A DNA stretch of 64,000 nucleotides from Nitrogeniibacter mangrovi (GTDB lineage: Bacteria > Pseudomonadota > Gammaproteobacteria > Burkholderiales > Rhodocyclaceae), in the NCBI RefSeq assembly GCF_010983895.1, contig NZ_CP048836.1:1364001-1428000 (forward strand), read 5' to 3'. Position numbers and translations under genes: made by a program. Below the pieces are notes generated by a model. It saw only the letters and a list, made by a program, of their open reading frames with translations, made no database searches and was not told the origin of the DNA. Of the stretch, positions 39,720 through 48,911 are shown piece after piece (position 1 is the stretch's first letter; the number at the start of each line of letters is the position of its first letter).

Positions 39720-42374
39720 TTACGGCAGGTGGTGGGCAAGCCATTCGTCCACATGCTCTTCGAGTATGTAGTCGGCGAGCACCCATTCGCGCAGACGGTC
39801 GCCGGCCTGTTCGGCGGCATCCAGATCGTGCACATGTTCACGGATGGCCTTCACCCAGGCCTCGGTGGTGTTGGCCACCCGGGTGACCGGGGCGCCCCGG
39901 TACGGGGTCACGTCGGAACACACCACGGGCCAGCCGAGGATGCCGTAGTCGAGCAGGCGCAGGTTGCTCTTGGCGTCGTTGAAGATGTTTTCCTCCAGCG
40001 GCGCGATGGCCAGATCCAGGTTCAGGCTGGCGAGCCCCTCCGGGTAGTGGTCGAAGTCCACCCAGGTGTGGTGTTCGCGCACGTAGGGCGCGAGCGAGGC
40101 CGGACACATGCCGAAGAAGATCCAGTCCACCTCCTGGCTGGTGAGGCGGATCGCCTCTTCCACCAGCGCCAGGTCGCCCGCGTGCTGGAAGGCGCCGGCC
40201 CAACCCACGCGCGGGCGCCGGCCGGCGCGGCGACGCGACTGGACATGACCCCAGCGCGCCCATTCGAGGCGGTTGGGCACGATGCGGATGTCGTCGATCA
40301 TGTGGCGGGCGAATTCGGCCAGCGGTTCGGTGGACACCACCAGGCGGTCGCACAGCGCCAGGCAGCGGCGCATGTAGGTGCGGGTCTCGCGGCTCCACTG
40401 GTCGAACAGGTCGCTTTGATGCGGCACCGCGGTGGACAGGTCGTCCATCAGCCCGATGACGGGCAGGTTGGGCAGATGGGTGTGCATCTGCTGCAGCACC
40501 GGGATCTGCTCCTTGAGTGCCGGATTGTGGATGAGGAAGCTGGTCACGCCGTCGAGCCGTGCCAGTTCGATGGCGTTGAGCATGCGCCGGGCGTTGAGGG
40601 CCGGTGGCTGGATGATCGCGCCCATGGCCTTGCCGGCGCGCCGGGCCGCGCGCAACGGCGCTGCGGCACGATACTCGCCCGCCCCGCGCACCACGTCGGC
40701 CACCACGCGGGGAACGTCGGCGGGCACGGCATGCCACGGCGGCACGAAGGTGGTCTCCGGCTGGATGTCGTCTGCCTTGAGGCGCAGGTTCAGGTTCCAG
40801 GCCGGGTCGCGCGAGAGTCCGTCCTGATAGCGGCGGACGAAGCCGACGCGTTCGCGGATCAGCGCGGTCTGTGTGTGCGCGGTCATCTCCACGCAGTCCA
40901 GCTCGTCGGCCGCCTCGATCGGCGGCAGATCGGTCTCGTAGTGGGCCACGGTGACCGTGGGCGTCCACACCAGCAGGCCGTCCCGGGCGAGGCGGGCGGT
41001 GAGGTCGGCCACCGCATCGCGCCGGCCGAACTGCGGATCGAAGCCGCCGACGGCATCGAAGCGGGTGCGCGGCACCAGCAGGCAGGCGCTGGCCAGCAGG
41101 CTGAAGTTCTGCGTCAGCTGCAGGCGCCCGAGGTAGCCGGGGTAGTCCATCGCCGTGCCGGCGGCCTCGGGCGAGGCCAGCCCCGGCGCGAGGCCGAAGA
41201 CCGTGCCGGTCATGTCCAGCGAGTTGTCGCCGGGGATGGCCTGGCGCGGCGCCACCGCCGCCACCTCGGGGCGCATCGCGTGCGCCATCAGGCGCTCGAG
41301 CCAGTGGCCGCTCAGGATCTGGGTGTCGTGGTGCAGGAACAGCAGGTAGGGCGCGTCGCTGTGGGCGGCGCCGAGGTTGAACAGCTCGGACCAGTTCCAC
41401 GCCGCGTCGCTGCGTACGTAGCGGATCTGCTCGCCATGGGTGTCGATCAGGCGGTCGCGCCAGGCCGCGCAGTCCGCATCGTCGCTGCCCGCGTCCACCA
41501 GGATCAGGCGGAACTGCGGCCACTCGGTCAGGCGGAACAGGCTGTCGACCAGCGGCTCGGTGAATTCGAGCCAGTTGCGGTAGGGCACGACGATATCCAC
41601 CGCCGGCCGGGCGTCGTGCTCGTAGGTCACATGCCAGCTGCCGTGCAGGTTGCCCGGGCGGATCCGGTGCGCCTGGCCGCATCGCGTCAGGTGGGTGGAG
41701 ACCGCCTCCGCAGCCTCCTTGTCGGCGATCAGCAGGGTCGGCGAAACCGGCAGGCTGAGGAGCGGGTCGGCGATGTGGCCGATGGCGGCGGCGCCCACGG
41801 TGTCGAGCACGCGCAAAGTGAGGTCGTAGAAGCGGGTGCCGGCCTGTGCACTGAAGCCACCGGCGCGCTGCCAGGCCTCGGTCCGGGTCCACAGCGGGCC
41901 GATGTAGTCGGTGCCACGCAGCAGATCGAGGTTGAAGTCGGGCTTGAAGCGCGGCTCCACCCGGTTGCCGTCCATGCGCATCACGTCGTCGTCGGTGTAC
42001 AGGGCCATCCAGTCCGGGTGGCCGGCGAATTCGTGCGCCACGCGCCACAGGCACAGGGGATCGAAGGCGGTGCCCGGCGGGACGCAGACGACGATGTCGG
42101 CGCCGCGGTCGGCCACCAGGGTGTCGAAGTGAGGCTTGGCACCCGCCGTCGCCGTCGCGTCATGCACCCAGTCGATGTTGGGCAACTCGGCGAGACTCGG
42201 ATCCGGGCAGGGGCTGTTCGAGACGATCGACAGGGACCACAGGCCGTAGGGCTGTGCGCCGAGGCTGTCGAGGGTGGTCGAGAGCAGTTCGAATTCGCTC
42301 GCGCGCGCTTCGACGAGCACCTGAATGGTCGGCGCGTGGGCCCAGCGCGCGGCGCTGGCCTCGATGAACTGCAT
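39720..42374 (-). CDS. Giant glycosyltransferase, C-terminal part (GT2'-GT2-GT4-like module)
   Basis: 884 residues from ATG 42374, probably the C-terminal part of one protein with the next entry: the frame is open upstream through a linker (PSTTSTDDEDAAARERARAQ) to about 42570. Domains: a GT2-like unit (about 17-250, MALYTDDDVMRMDGNRVEPR, FKPDFNLDLLRGTDYIG), a second GT2 unit (about 260-510, VDIVVPYRNWLEFTEPLVDS, LLFLHHDTQILSGHWLERLM, PGYLGRLQLTQNFS), and a GT4-like C-terminal unit (about 570-880, PRVGWAGAFQHAGDLALVEE, LGWPVVCSDVTPYRG). No membrane segment. Likely adds several sugars to a surface glycan or protein. Last gene of the island, next to flagellar genes. Confidence 0.85.
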   Translation of the reverse strand: MQFIEASAARWAHAPTIQVLVEARASEFELLSTTLDSLGAQPYGLWSLSIVSNSPCPDPSLAELPNIDWVHDATATAGAKPHFDTLVADRGADIVVCVPPGTAFDPLCLWRVAHEFAGHPDWMALYTDDDVMRMDGNRVEPRFKPDFNLDLLRGTDYIGPLWTRTEAWQRAGGFSAQAGTRFYDLTLRVLDTVGAAAIGHIADPLLSLPVSPTLLIADKEAAEAVSTHLTRCGQAHRIRPGNLHGSWHVTYEHDARPAVDIVVPYRNWLEFTEPLVDSLFRLTEWPQFRLILVDAGSDDADCAAWRDRLIDTHGEQIRYVRSDAAWNWSELFNLGAAHSDAPYLLFLHHDTQILSGHWLERLMAHAMRPEVAAVAPRQAIPGDNSLDMTGTVFGLAPGLASPEAAGTAMDYPGYLGRLQLTQNFSLLASACLLVPRTRFDAVGGFDPQFGRRDAVADLTARLARDGLLVWTPTVTVAHYETDLPPIEAADELDCVEMTAHTQTALIRERVGFVRRYQDGLSRDPAWNLNLRLKADDIQPETTFVPPWHAVPADVPRVVADVVRGAGEYRAAAPLRAARRAGKAMGAIIQPPALNARRMLNAIELARLDGVTSFLIHNPALKEQIPVLQQMHTHLPNLPVIGLMDDLSTAVPHQSDLFDQWSRETRTYMRRCLALCDRLVVSTEPLAEFARHMIDDIRIVPNRLEWARWGHVQSRRRAGRRPRVGWAGAFQHAGDLALVEEAIRLTSQEVDWIFFGMCPASLAPYVREHHTWVDFDHYPEGLASLNLDLAIAPLEENIFNDAKSNLRLLDYGILGWPVVCSDVTPYRGAPVTRVANTTEAWVKAIREHVHDLDAAEQAGDRLREWVLADYILEEHVDEWLAHHLP

Positions 42375-45300
42375 GTCCTCGGCAATGGGGGCGCGTTGAT
42401 CGAGGAAGGTAGCGTAGTCGTTGTCGAGCAGCGACGACGCGGCGTCTGGTGTGCCGAGGGCGGTGACCTGCGCTCGCGCGCGCTCGCGCGCGGCAGCGTC
42501 CTCATCGTCGGTGCTCGTTGTGGATGGTGCCGCCGTCGGGGGTGCGCCGGCGCGTTGGCGGCGGCCCGGGGGCGCGGCGTGGCTGGACTCAGCGGCAAAA
42601 GCAGTTCGGCCAGCAGGGCTTCGCAGTCCTCGAGTTCGACCGCCAGTGCGCCGGACGACGGTGCGCCGACGACGCTGTCGCGCCAGGCGTCCGGCGCATT
42701 CGTCAGGGAACCCATGGTGCGCAACACCGCCTGCTGGAGGGCGGCGCCCTCCATGGCGCGTCGCTCGGGCGCGTCGATCAGGGCGCCGAGCGCAGCGATC
42801 CAGGCCTCGGCGTCCTGCGGCAAACGGGTGACGGGCAGATCGCCGCAGAAGGCGGGCACGTCACTGCACAACACCGGACACCCGACCCATCCGAGGCGCT
42901 GCAGATCAATGTCGCTGCCCAGCGCGGCCACCGCACCGTCGACCAGCGGCAACAGGCCGACATCCCAGTGCTGCTCGGCCAGCCAGGCGGGCAGTCCGGC
43001 GGCGGCCGGCGGCGTCAGCACGCTGCTCCGCTCGGCGAGCGCCGGCGGGCAGGCACCGAGGCAGATGAACCGGACCCGGTCGCCGAAGTGCGTCTGCAGG
43101 GCGTCGATCAGGGCGGCGTCGGTGGCGCTGGATGACCACCATGCCGCGCGCACCGGCCCGGCCACCTCACCCGCGCGGAGCGGTTCGGGTGGCGCCGACC
43201 ACAGCGCGGGATGCAGGCGCTCGGGCACCACGCGCACATCGTCGTGCAGCGGGGCGAAGGCCGCCGCGAGGCGCGGGTTGGAGGCCAGGATCGTGTCGCA
43301 GCTGCGAATGAACAGGGCGGTCTGTTCGCCAGGGTCGGCGAGGAAATCGGGCTGGGTGTTGTCCAGGTAGGGCAGCGGACGCAGCAGATCGTCGCCGTCG
43401 AGCAGGGTGTGGAGGTCGGGCAGGGCGGTCAGGTTGCGCAGGCCGTCCAGTTCGTTGAGCGTGTCCGGCAGTTGCAGGATCAGGCGATCCGCACCGGTGT
43501 GCAGGACCAGGTGCGGGTCCACCGGGGCCGGCAGCAGGCCACCGGTGATGGTGCCGGCGGCCTTCAGGGCGCACAGCGGTTCGAGGATCCGGTGCCGGCA
43601 GGTGCCCGGCGCGGCCGCGATCAGCGCAAGCACACGGGCCTGGCCCAGATGGGCGAGGGGGTCGAAGCGCAGCAGCGGTTCGGACTCCGGTTCGAAGCCG
43701 ACGCCGCGCACGGTCAGGTTCGGGTTGTAAGCCGGATCGTGGGCGATCAGGCTGGCCCACTTGCACACCATGTTCAGTTGTTCGCCTTGGAAGCGGGTGA
43801 TCTTCTGCGACAGCGACATGTCCTCGATGTCGATCAGCTGGCTTGCGCTGCCCAGGTGGATCAGGCGCGCCAGCGGTGTCCAGGTGACCTCGTAGCCGGC
43901 CTCGCGCAGGCGCAGGCAGTAGTCGATGTCGTTGTAGCTGACCGAGAAATCCGTCTCGTCGAGCCCGCCCAGCCTGAGGTAGAGCGACTTGCGGGTGAGC
44001 AGGCAGGCGCCGCCGACCGCGGAAAAGTTCTGCTGCAGGTGGACACGCCCGAGGTAGCCGGGCGCTTCGGGATCGTCGCCGATGAACGGATGGTTGGCCG
44101 GTCCGCGCAGGCCGAGGATCACCCCGGCGTGCTGGATGCGGCCATCGGGCAACACCAGCAGCGGGCCGACCGCGCCGACGGCGTCGCGGGTGGCATGGCG
44201 CATCATGGTGTTGAGCCAGTAGGGGTCGATGACCTCGGTGTCGTTGTTGAGCAGCAGCAGGTACGCGCCATTGGCGATGCTGGCAGCGCGGTTGTTCATG
44301 GCCGAGAAGTTGAACACGCCGGGATGGCGCAGCACGCGGATGCGCGGATCGACACCGGCTTCCAGGTTGGCCAGATAGGCGCGTGCCTCGTCGGTCTGGC
44401 TGTCGTTGTCCACCACGATGACCTCGAACGCGGGGTACTTGGTCTGGTGCATCAGGGTGTCGAGACAGCGCCGGAGCAGGTCGAGCTGGTCCTTGGTGGG
44501 AACGATGATGCTCACCAGCGGTGTGGCGTCGAGCGGCGGCAGCCAGGCGAACTGGCCGATGCCGGGGCCGTCGATGACCGTGGTGCCTGGATGGAGGCGC
44601 CCGGCGTGGGCGTGCACCATGGCGTTGAGCGCCTCGGACTGCTCGGGGCTGCCCGGCAGCGTGATCGCGGTGCGCGCATCCAGATGCATCAGCAGGGCCG
44701 GCACGTGGACCAAGGCCTCGGCGCCTGCCGTATCGAGGGTTTCGAGTGCGATCCGGTGGCTGCTCACCAGATCGAGCGGCGCCGTGGCGTCGACCAGGTG
44801 CGCGGTGTGCGCCACCAGGGCACGGCCGATGTAGGGCGTGCTGCGCAGCAGTTCGGGGTTGGCGTCCGGTTTGTGGTTGGGGTTGCGGTGGCAATCGTCC
44901 CGACCGATCTCGTCATGATCGGTATAGACGAGGCGTGCCTGCGGATGCGTATCGATGGCGCGAGCGCAGTGATACAGGGCGTCGTCAGCCAGTTCGTCGC
45001 CAGCGGCGAGGCCGAGCAGCCAGCCGGGCTCCGCGTGCCGGGCGGCGATCCAGTCGTCCAGGTCCTTGCTGCTCAGACAGTGATACCCCGCCTCGGCCGG
45101 CTGTTCGGGGGCGTCCACGAGCACGATCCGGGCGGCCGGATGCCATTGGTGGTCGAGGCTGCGCAGGGTTCTGCGCAGCGGGCCCTCGTGGCGGGCGTCG
45201 ATAAGGACGGTGATGGCTGCGGCCGGGGTGTGGCGCGCCAGATCGGCGGTGATCCACGCTTTGGCACGCCGGGCGGCCGCGTCGGTCAGAGCGATCGGTG

Positions 45301-46369
45301 CGTTCGGCGCCCCCGCGCCCCCGTGTTCGGCCAGCAGGGCGCGGGCAGCGGCATGACCCGGCGCTTCGGCCAGCACCTGCGCGAGCGCCGCGATGGCGTT
45401 CGCCGACGTGTCGAGCGTGTTTGGTTCGGGGGTGTATTCGAGCACGGCCCGCGCGGCGCCGACGATCACGTCATGACGCACGCTTTCCATCATCAGCCGG
45501 ATGATCGGGTGGGCACGTGGCCCGCCGAGCTTGTCGACGATGCTCATCATCGGCTCGCCGGTCATCCAGCGCATCTGGTGCGCCTTGGCCAGACAGCGGA
45601 TGGTCATGGGCCAGCGCTCGTTGGCATAGATCAGATCGTAGAAACGCACATGATCGTCACCGGACTGGTTCGAGCTGATGAGACGGCGCGATTCGGCGGC
45701 GCTGTGAATCCGGTAGGCGCCCAACGGCTCATGGACGTAGTACGCAGGCCCCTCGGACAGCAGGCGCATCCACAGGAACCAGTCGCCCAGGTGGCGCAGT
45801 CCCTGAGGATCGAAGCCGCCCACCACTTCACAGGCCTGGCGACGCCAGATGCCGATGGAGATGGTGATCCAGTTGTGCGAGAGCAGGACCGCCGAATCGT
45901 CGTACACGCCGCTGCGCTGGTGGGGAATGAAGGCCTGGCCGCGCTGACCGTGCGCCGGGTCGCCGGGGTTGTCGAGCATCGTTTCCCAGGCCGTGTAGGC
46001 CATCGGGCATTCGGGATGCGCGTCCAGGGCGCCGACGGTCGCTTCGAGAAAACGCGGCGCGAGCAGGTCGTCGGCAGACAGCAGCATCATCAATTCGTTG
46101 TCGAGCAGCGCATAGGCCTTGAGCATGCTGCGCGTGAGGCCGAGATTGGTGTCGTTGCGCACGTAGCGGAAGCGCGCATCGCGCGCCACCCAGGCCCGGG
46201 CCACGTCCTCCGTATCGTCGGTGGAGGCGTTGTCGATCACCAGTGCGGTGAAGTCGCCCCAGGTCTGGGCCGCGAGGGAGCCCAGGCATTCGTCCAGATA
46301 GTGGCCGTAGTTGTAGGCCGGCACGATGATGCCGACCCGGGCGTTCGAAGCGTTGTGTTTGCCGGTCAT
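41981..46369 (-). CDS. Giant glycosyltransferase, N-terminal part (GT2 plus GT2'-GT2-GT4-like module), frameshifted 3' end
   Basis: Starts ATG 46369. Domain A (about residues 8-240) is a canonical GT2: VGIIVPAYNYGHYLDECLGS, LVIDNASTDDTEDVARAW, LMMLLSADDLLAPRFLE. Then comes a module like the one in the previous entry: GT2-like (about 405-590, LVYTDHDEIGRDD, HKPDANPELLRSTPYIGRAL), GT2 (about 615-870, VSIIVPTKDQLDLLRRCLDT, LLLNNDTEVIDPYW, PGYLGRVHLQQNFSAVGGA), and GT4-like (about 895-1260, VGCPVLCSDVPAFCGDLPVT). After about 42570 the frame turns into low-complexity Pro/Arg/Ser sequence overlapping the next gene by about 400 bases. One extra base in the G5/C5 run at 42568-42572 would fuse both into one protein of about 2,216 residues. 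Confidence 0.82.
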   Translation of the reverse strand: MTGKHNASNARVGIIVPAYNYGHYLDECLGSLAAQTWGDFTALVIDNASTDDTEDVARAWVARDARFRYVRNDTNLGLTRSMLKAYALLDNELMMLLSADDLLAPRFLEATVGALDAHPECPMAYTAWETMLDNPGDPAHGQRGQAFIPHQRSGVYDDSAVLLSHNWITISIGIWRRQACEVVGGFDPQGLRHLGDWFLWMRLLSEGPAYYVHEPLGAYRIHSAAESRRLISSNQSGDDHVRFYDLIYANERWPMTIRCLAKAHQMRWMTGEPMMSIVDKLGGPRAHPIIRLMMESVRHDVIVGAARAVLEYTPEPNTLDTSANAIAALAQVLAEAPGHAAARALLAEHGGAGAPNAPIALTDAAARRAKAWITADLARHTPAAAITVLIDARHEGPLRRTLRSLDHQWHPAARIVLVDAPEQPAEAGYHCLSSKDLDDWIAARHAEPGWLLGLAAGDELADDALYHCARAIDTHPQARLVYTDHDEIGRDDCHRNPNHKPDANPELLRSTPYIGRALVAHTAHLVDATAPLDLVSSHRIALETLDTAGAEALVHVPALLMHLDARTAITLPGSPEQSEALNAMVHAHAGRLHPGTTVIDGPGIGQFAWLPPLDATPLVSIIVPTKDQLDLLRRCLDTLMHQTKYPAFEVIVVDNDSQTDEARAYLANLEAGVDPRIRVLRHPGVFNFSAMNNRAASIANGAYLLLLNNDTEVIDPYWLNTMMRHATRDAVGAVGPLLVLPDGRIQHAGVILGLRGPANHPFIGDDPEAPGYLGRVHLQQNFSAVGGACLLTRKSLYLRLGGLDETDFSVSYNDIDYCLRLREAGYEVTWTPLARLIHLGSASQLIDIEDMSLSQKITRFQGEQLNMVCKWASLIAHDPAYNPNLTVRGVGFEPESEPLLRFDPLAHLGQARVLALIAAAPGTCRHRILEPLCALKAAGTITGGLLPAPVDPHLVLHTGADRLILQLPDTLNELDGLRNLTALPDLHTLLDGDDLLRPLPYLDNTQPDFLADPGEQTALFIRSCDTILASNPRLAAAFAPLHDDVRVVPERLHPALWSAPPEPLRAGEVAGPVRAAWWSSSATDAALIDALQTHFGDRVRFICLGACPPALAERSSVLTPPAAAGLPAWLAEQHWDVGLLPLVDGAVAALGSDIDLQRLGWVGCPVLCSDVPAFCGDLPVTRLPQDAEAWIAALGALIDAPERRAMEGAALQQAVLRTMGSLTNAPDAWRDSVVGAPSSGALAVELEDCEALLAELLLPLSPATPRPRAAANAPAHPRRRHHPQRAPTMRTLPRASARERRSPPSAHQTPRRRCSTTTTLPSSINAPPLPRTCSSSRPAPRAGPTRRPFRCSSKRARANSNCSRPPSTASAHSPTACGPCRSSRTAPARIRVSPSCPTSTGCMTRRRRRVPSLTSTPWWPTAAPTSSSASRRAPPSIPCACGAWRTNSPATRTGWPCTPTTT

Positions 46370-46550
46370 TCGCGTGTGTCCTGTTCGCGGGTTGCCGTGC
46401 GCGAGCGCCAGGCCGGTGAGTCCCTGAGCGCGTCGCGGTTGTTGTGGATCGTCGGTACCGGCAGGCGAGCCTGCCATCGGACGAGGGGAGTGCAGTCGTG
46501 CCGGGGAGCAGACCCATGTGCCTCCCGAGCCCCGGCGTTGGCATGCGCCA

Positions 46551-47846
46551 TCATGCGCAGGCCTCAAGGGCTTCGGCCCAGCCGGCCAGCCGTGCATCAT
46601 CGGGAAAGGTGTCCCGGTAATGGAAGACGGAGCCCTTGGTGCGTTCGAGCAGGTGCGGCGGGGGCGCCTCGTCGACGGCCGGGACGTGATCCGGTGTCGC
46701 ATCGGCGAAGCGCCAGGTCTCTTCGCCCTGGCAGGCGCGGAACCAGTCGGCGGGCGCCGGCCCGAAGACGGCGCGAAAGTCCATGGGACGTTTCGCTTCG
46801 TCCATCACCGCGAGGTAGTGGTGGCGCAGTGCCGTGGCCATGGCCGACAGCGAGAAGCGGGTGCGCACCGTGCGTGCGGCCTCGGCGCCGAGGCATCGGC
46901 GCAGCGCGCCATCACGGCACAGTTGCGAGATGGCCTCGCCGAATTCCTCGGCGTCGCGCACGATCCAGCCGGTGCGGCCAGGGTCGACCAGCGCGCGCTC
47001 GGCGGGGTTGTCGAGCACCACGGGCACCACGCCCATCGCCATGGCTTCGAGCAGCGCGTTTTCAGCCGTGCCGTAGTGCTTGGGATTGAGCGGGTAGGCG
47101 AACAGGTCGGTGTGCGCCAGCAGCGAGATCACGTCGTGGTGGTAGCCCCGGATCGCGATCCGTTCGGACAGGCCCCGTGCCGCAGCGGCGGCCTGCAGTG
47201 CCGGGCCGTTGACCGGATCGCCGTAGAGATCGAGGCGGAAGCCCGGTTCGCGAACCGCAGCGATGAAATCGAGCAGATCGGGGTGTCGCTTGGCGGGGTT
47301 GAGCGTGCCGACGTAGGCGATGCTCAGCGGGGTATCGTCACCTCGCGCGGGCGGCGGGGGAAGGTCGTCGAAGCCCGCGGCGCTGAACACCACGTCGATT
47401 CGTTCCCGCGCCTCCGGCGCCAGTTGTGCGAGTTGGGGCACGGCCAGCGAGCATGTCGAGGTGAACAGGAAGCGGTGCGGCAGTGCGAGAAAGGCGGCCG
47501 GCAGGGTCGGCGCGTTCAGGCCGGACACGTGGCTCCAGACAATCAGCCGCATCGGCCGGGTGGCGGCTTCGCCCATCCAGCGTGCGGTGACCGGGTGATG
47601 CCACCATTCCAGTTGCACGATGTCGGCCTCGCGCACCAGGGTGTCGAGCGTGTCGGCATCGGGCGCGCACACGACGTGCGCGCCGAAACGGCGGGCGTAC
47701 TCCACGCTCGCTGCCTTTTGCGGCGGCTCGAGACAGGCAATGGTGTGGGTGATGCCGTCTTGGTCGCGATGGGCGGCCTCGCACAGGCGCGACAGGATGC
47801 GGCCGACGCCGCCGCCCAGATGTGCCGTGATGTGCAGGACGCGCAT
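46551..47846 (-). CDS. GT4 family glycosyltransferase
   Basis: 431 residues from ATG 47846. GT-B fold: N-terminal MRVLHITAHLGGGVGRILSR (glycine-rich acceptor loop) and VQLEWWHHPVTARWM; C-terminal donor domain SIAYVGTLNPAKRHPDLLDF, YPLNPKHYGTAENALLEAMA (the E..ALLEAMA.G motif for the nucleotide sugar) and GVVPVVLDNPAERALVDPGR. The last 60 residues form an extra tail. 17 bases after the radical SAM gene and 181 bases before the giant glycosyltransferase start. Confidence 0.85.
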   Translation of the reverse strand: MRVLHITAHLGGGVGRILSRLCEAAHRDQDGITHTIACLEPPQKAASVEYARRFGAHVVCAPDADTLDTLVREADIVQLEWWHHPVTARWMGEAATRPMRLIVWSHVSGLNAPTLPAAFLALPHRFLFTSTCSLAVPQLAQLAPEARERIDVVFSAAGFDDLPPPPARGDDTPLSIAYVGTLNPAKRHPDLLDFIAAVREPGFRLDLYGDPVNGPALQAAAAARGLSERIAIRGYHHDVISLLAHTDLFAYPLNPKHYGTAENALLEAMAMGVVPVVLDNPAERALVDPGRTGWIVRDAEEFGEAISQLCRDGALRRCLGAEAARTVRTRFSLSAMATALRHHYLAVMDEAKRPMDFRAVFGPAPADWFRACQGEETWRFADATPDHVPAVDEAPPPHLLERTKGSVFHYRDTFPDDARLAGWAEALEACA

Positions 47847-47863
47847 GGACCGGGCAGGCAGCG

Positions 47864-48892
47864 TCAGGCCCGGCGGCTCAACGGCACCGGCGCCAGGCGT
47901 TCGAGCAGTTCGCCGGCGAAGGCGTCGATGTTGTCCGGCAGGCAGTGGCTCAACTGGCCGCACTCCCGGCAGGTGGGGTTCTCCTTGCGGCGGCCTTCCA
48001 GGTGGGCGATGCGATGGGCGTTCATGGCCTCGCCGAGCCAGATGTCGCGGACCGACTCGGTGCGCACGTTGCCCACGTCGAGCTTGCGCGCCCAGTCGAG
48101 GAAGCACAGGCTCACCGAGCCGTCGGTGTTCACCGCCATCGAGTAGAAGATGTAGGGGCACACCGAAACCTCGGCGATGGTGTTGCCGTAGATGCCCTCG
48201 GTAATCTCGATGCCGGTGCGCTCCTCGATGTCGAAGGTGGGCCAGCAGGGGGCGAAGTTTTCGATGAACACCCGGTCGGCGATGTCGCCGAAGGTCTCGA
48301 AGAAGCGTTTGCGATCGTGTTCGGAGAGGATGTCGCCGGGGATCTTGATGCAGATTTCGCAATCGCCCTTGCGCGCGTAGAGCTTGCGGATGTTGTCCAC
48401 GAACTTGTCGAAGTCCACCTTGGTCTTGGTGAATTCCCAGAATTGGGCGCTCGACATGCCGTCCACCGAGATGTTGATGCGGTCGATGCCGGCATCCAGG
48501 ATGGGGCCGACCTTCTCGGGCGTGAGCAGGTAGCCGTTGGTGGTGGTGTCGATGTACTGCACATGGCCGCTGCGCTTGGCGTAGGCGACCATGTCGGCGA
48601 AGCGGGTGTGCAGCAGTGGCTCGCCTTCCTTGTACAGGCGCAGTACCTTGAGCGGCTGGTCGAACTCGCCGAGGTCGTCGATGACCTTCTTGTAGACGTC
48701 GAAGTCGATGCGGCCCTGCCAGCGCCCGGTGGACTTGATCAGATCCCGGTCGCCGGTGGGGCAGAAGGTGCACTGGAAGTTGCAGGTGTTGACCGGGTCG
48801 ACGAACAGCACGAAGGGTGTCGCCAGCGGGATCACCTCCTGCAGCGGGGTGCGGTTCTCGAGGTTGATGCGGGGTTTGATCTGGGCTTTCAT
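47864..48892 (-). CDS. Radical SAM protein with SPASM-like C-terminus (A)
   Basis: 342 residues. The [4Fe-4S]-SAM motif is C37-x3-C41-x2-C44 (VNTCNFQCTFCPTG). The barrel follows with RLYKEGEPLLH and IDTTTNGYLLTPEKVGPILD, and DRINISVDGMSSAQFWEF. The C-terminal third has CPYIFYSMAVNTDGSVSLC and CRECGQLSHC, a SPASM-like set of auxiliary cluster cysteines. Such proteins act on peptides, proteins or sugars; the substrate is unknown. GAAGGAC precedes the start. Sits between the B12-type radical SAM gene and the GT4 gene. Confidence 0.85.
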   Translation of the reverse strand: MKAQIKPRINLENRTPLQEVIPLATPFVLFVDPVNTCNFQCTFCPTGDRDLIKSTGRWQGRIDFDVYKKVIDDLGEFDQPLKVLRLYKEGEPLLHTRFADMVAYAKRSGHVQYIDTTTNGYLLTPEKVGPILDAGIDRINISVDGMSSAQFWEFTKTKVDFDKFVDNIRKLYARKGDCEICIKIPGDILSEHDRKRFFETFGDIADRVFIENFAPCWPTFDIEERTGIEITEGIYGNTIAEVSVCPYIFYSMAVNTDGSVSLCFLDWARKLDVGNVRTESVRDIWLGEAMNAHRIAHLEGRRKENPTCRECGQLSHCLPDNIDAFAGELLERLAPVPLSRRA

Positions 48893-48911
48893 GGGGCGCG
48901 TCCTTCGATGT

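Noticed and set aside
39534-43370. 1,278-codon plus-strand frame opposite the giant glycosyltransferase
   Set aside because: Low-complexity antisense frame produced by GC-skewed codon use; the minus-strand frame shows clear GT2/GT4 motifs.
43211-47089. 1,292-codon plus-strand frame opposite the N-terminal glycosyltransferase and GT4 gene
   Set aside because: Same reason: antisense shadow, biased composition, spans several real genes on the other strand.
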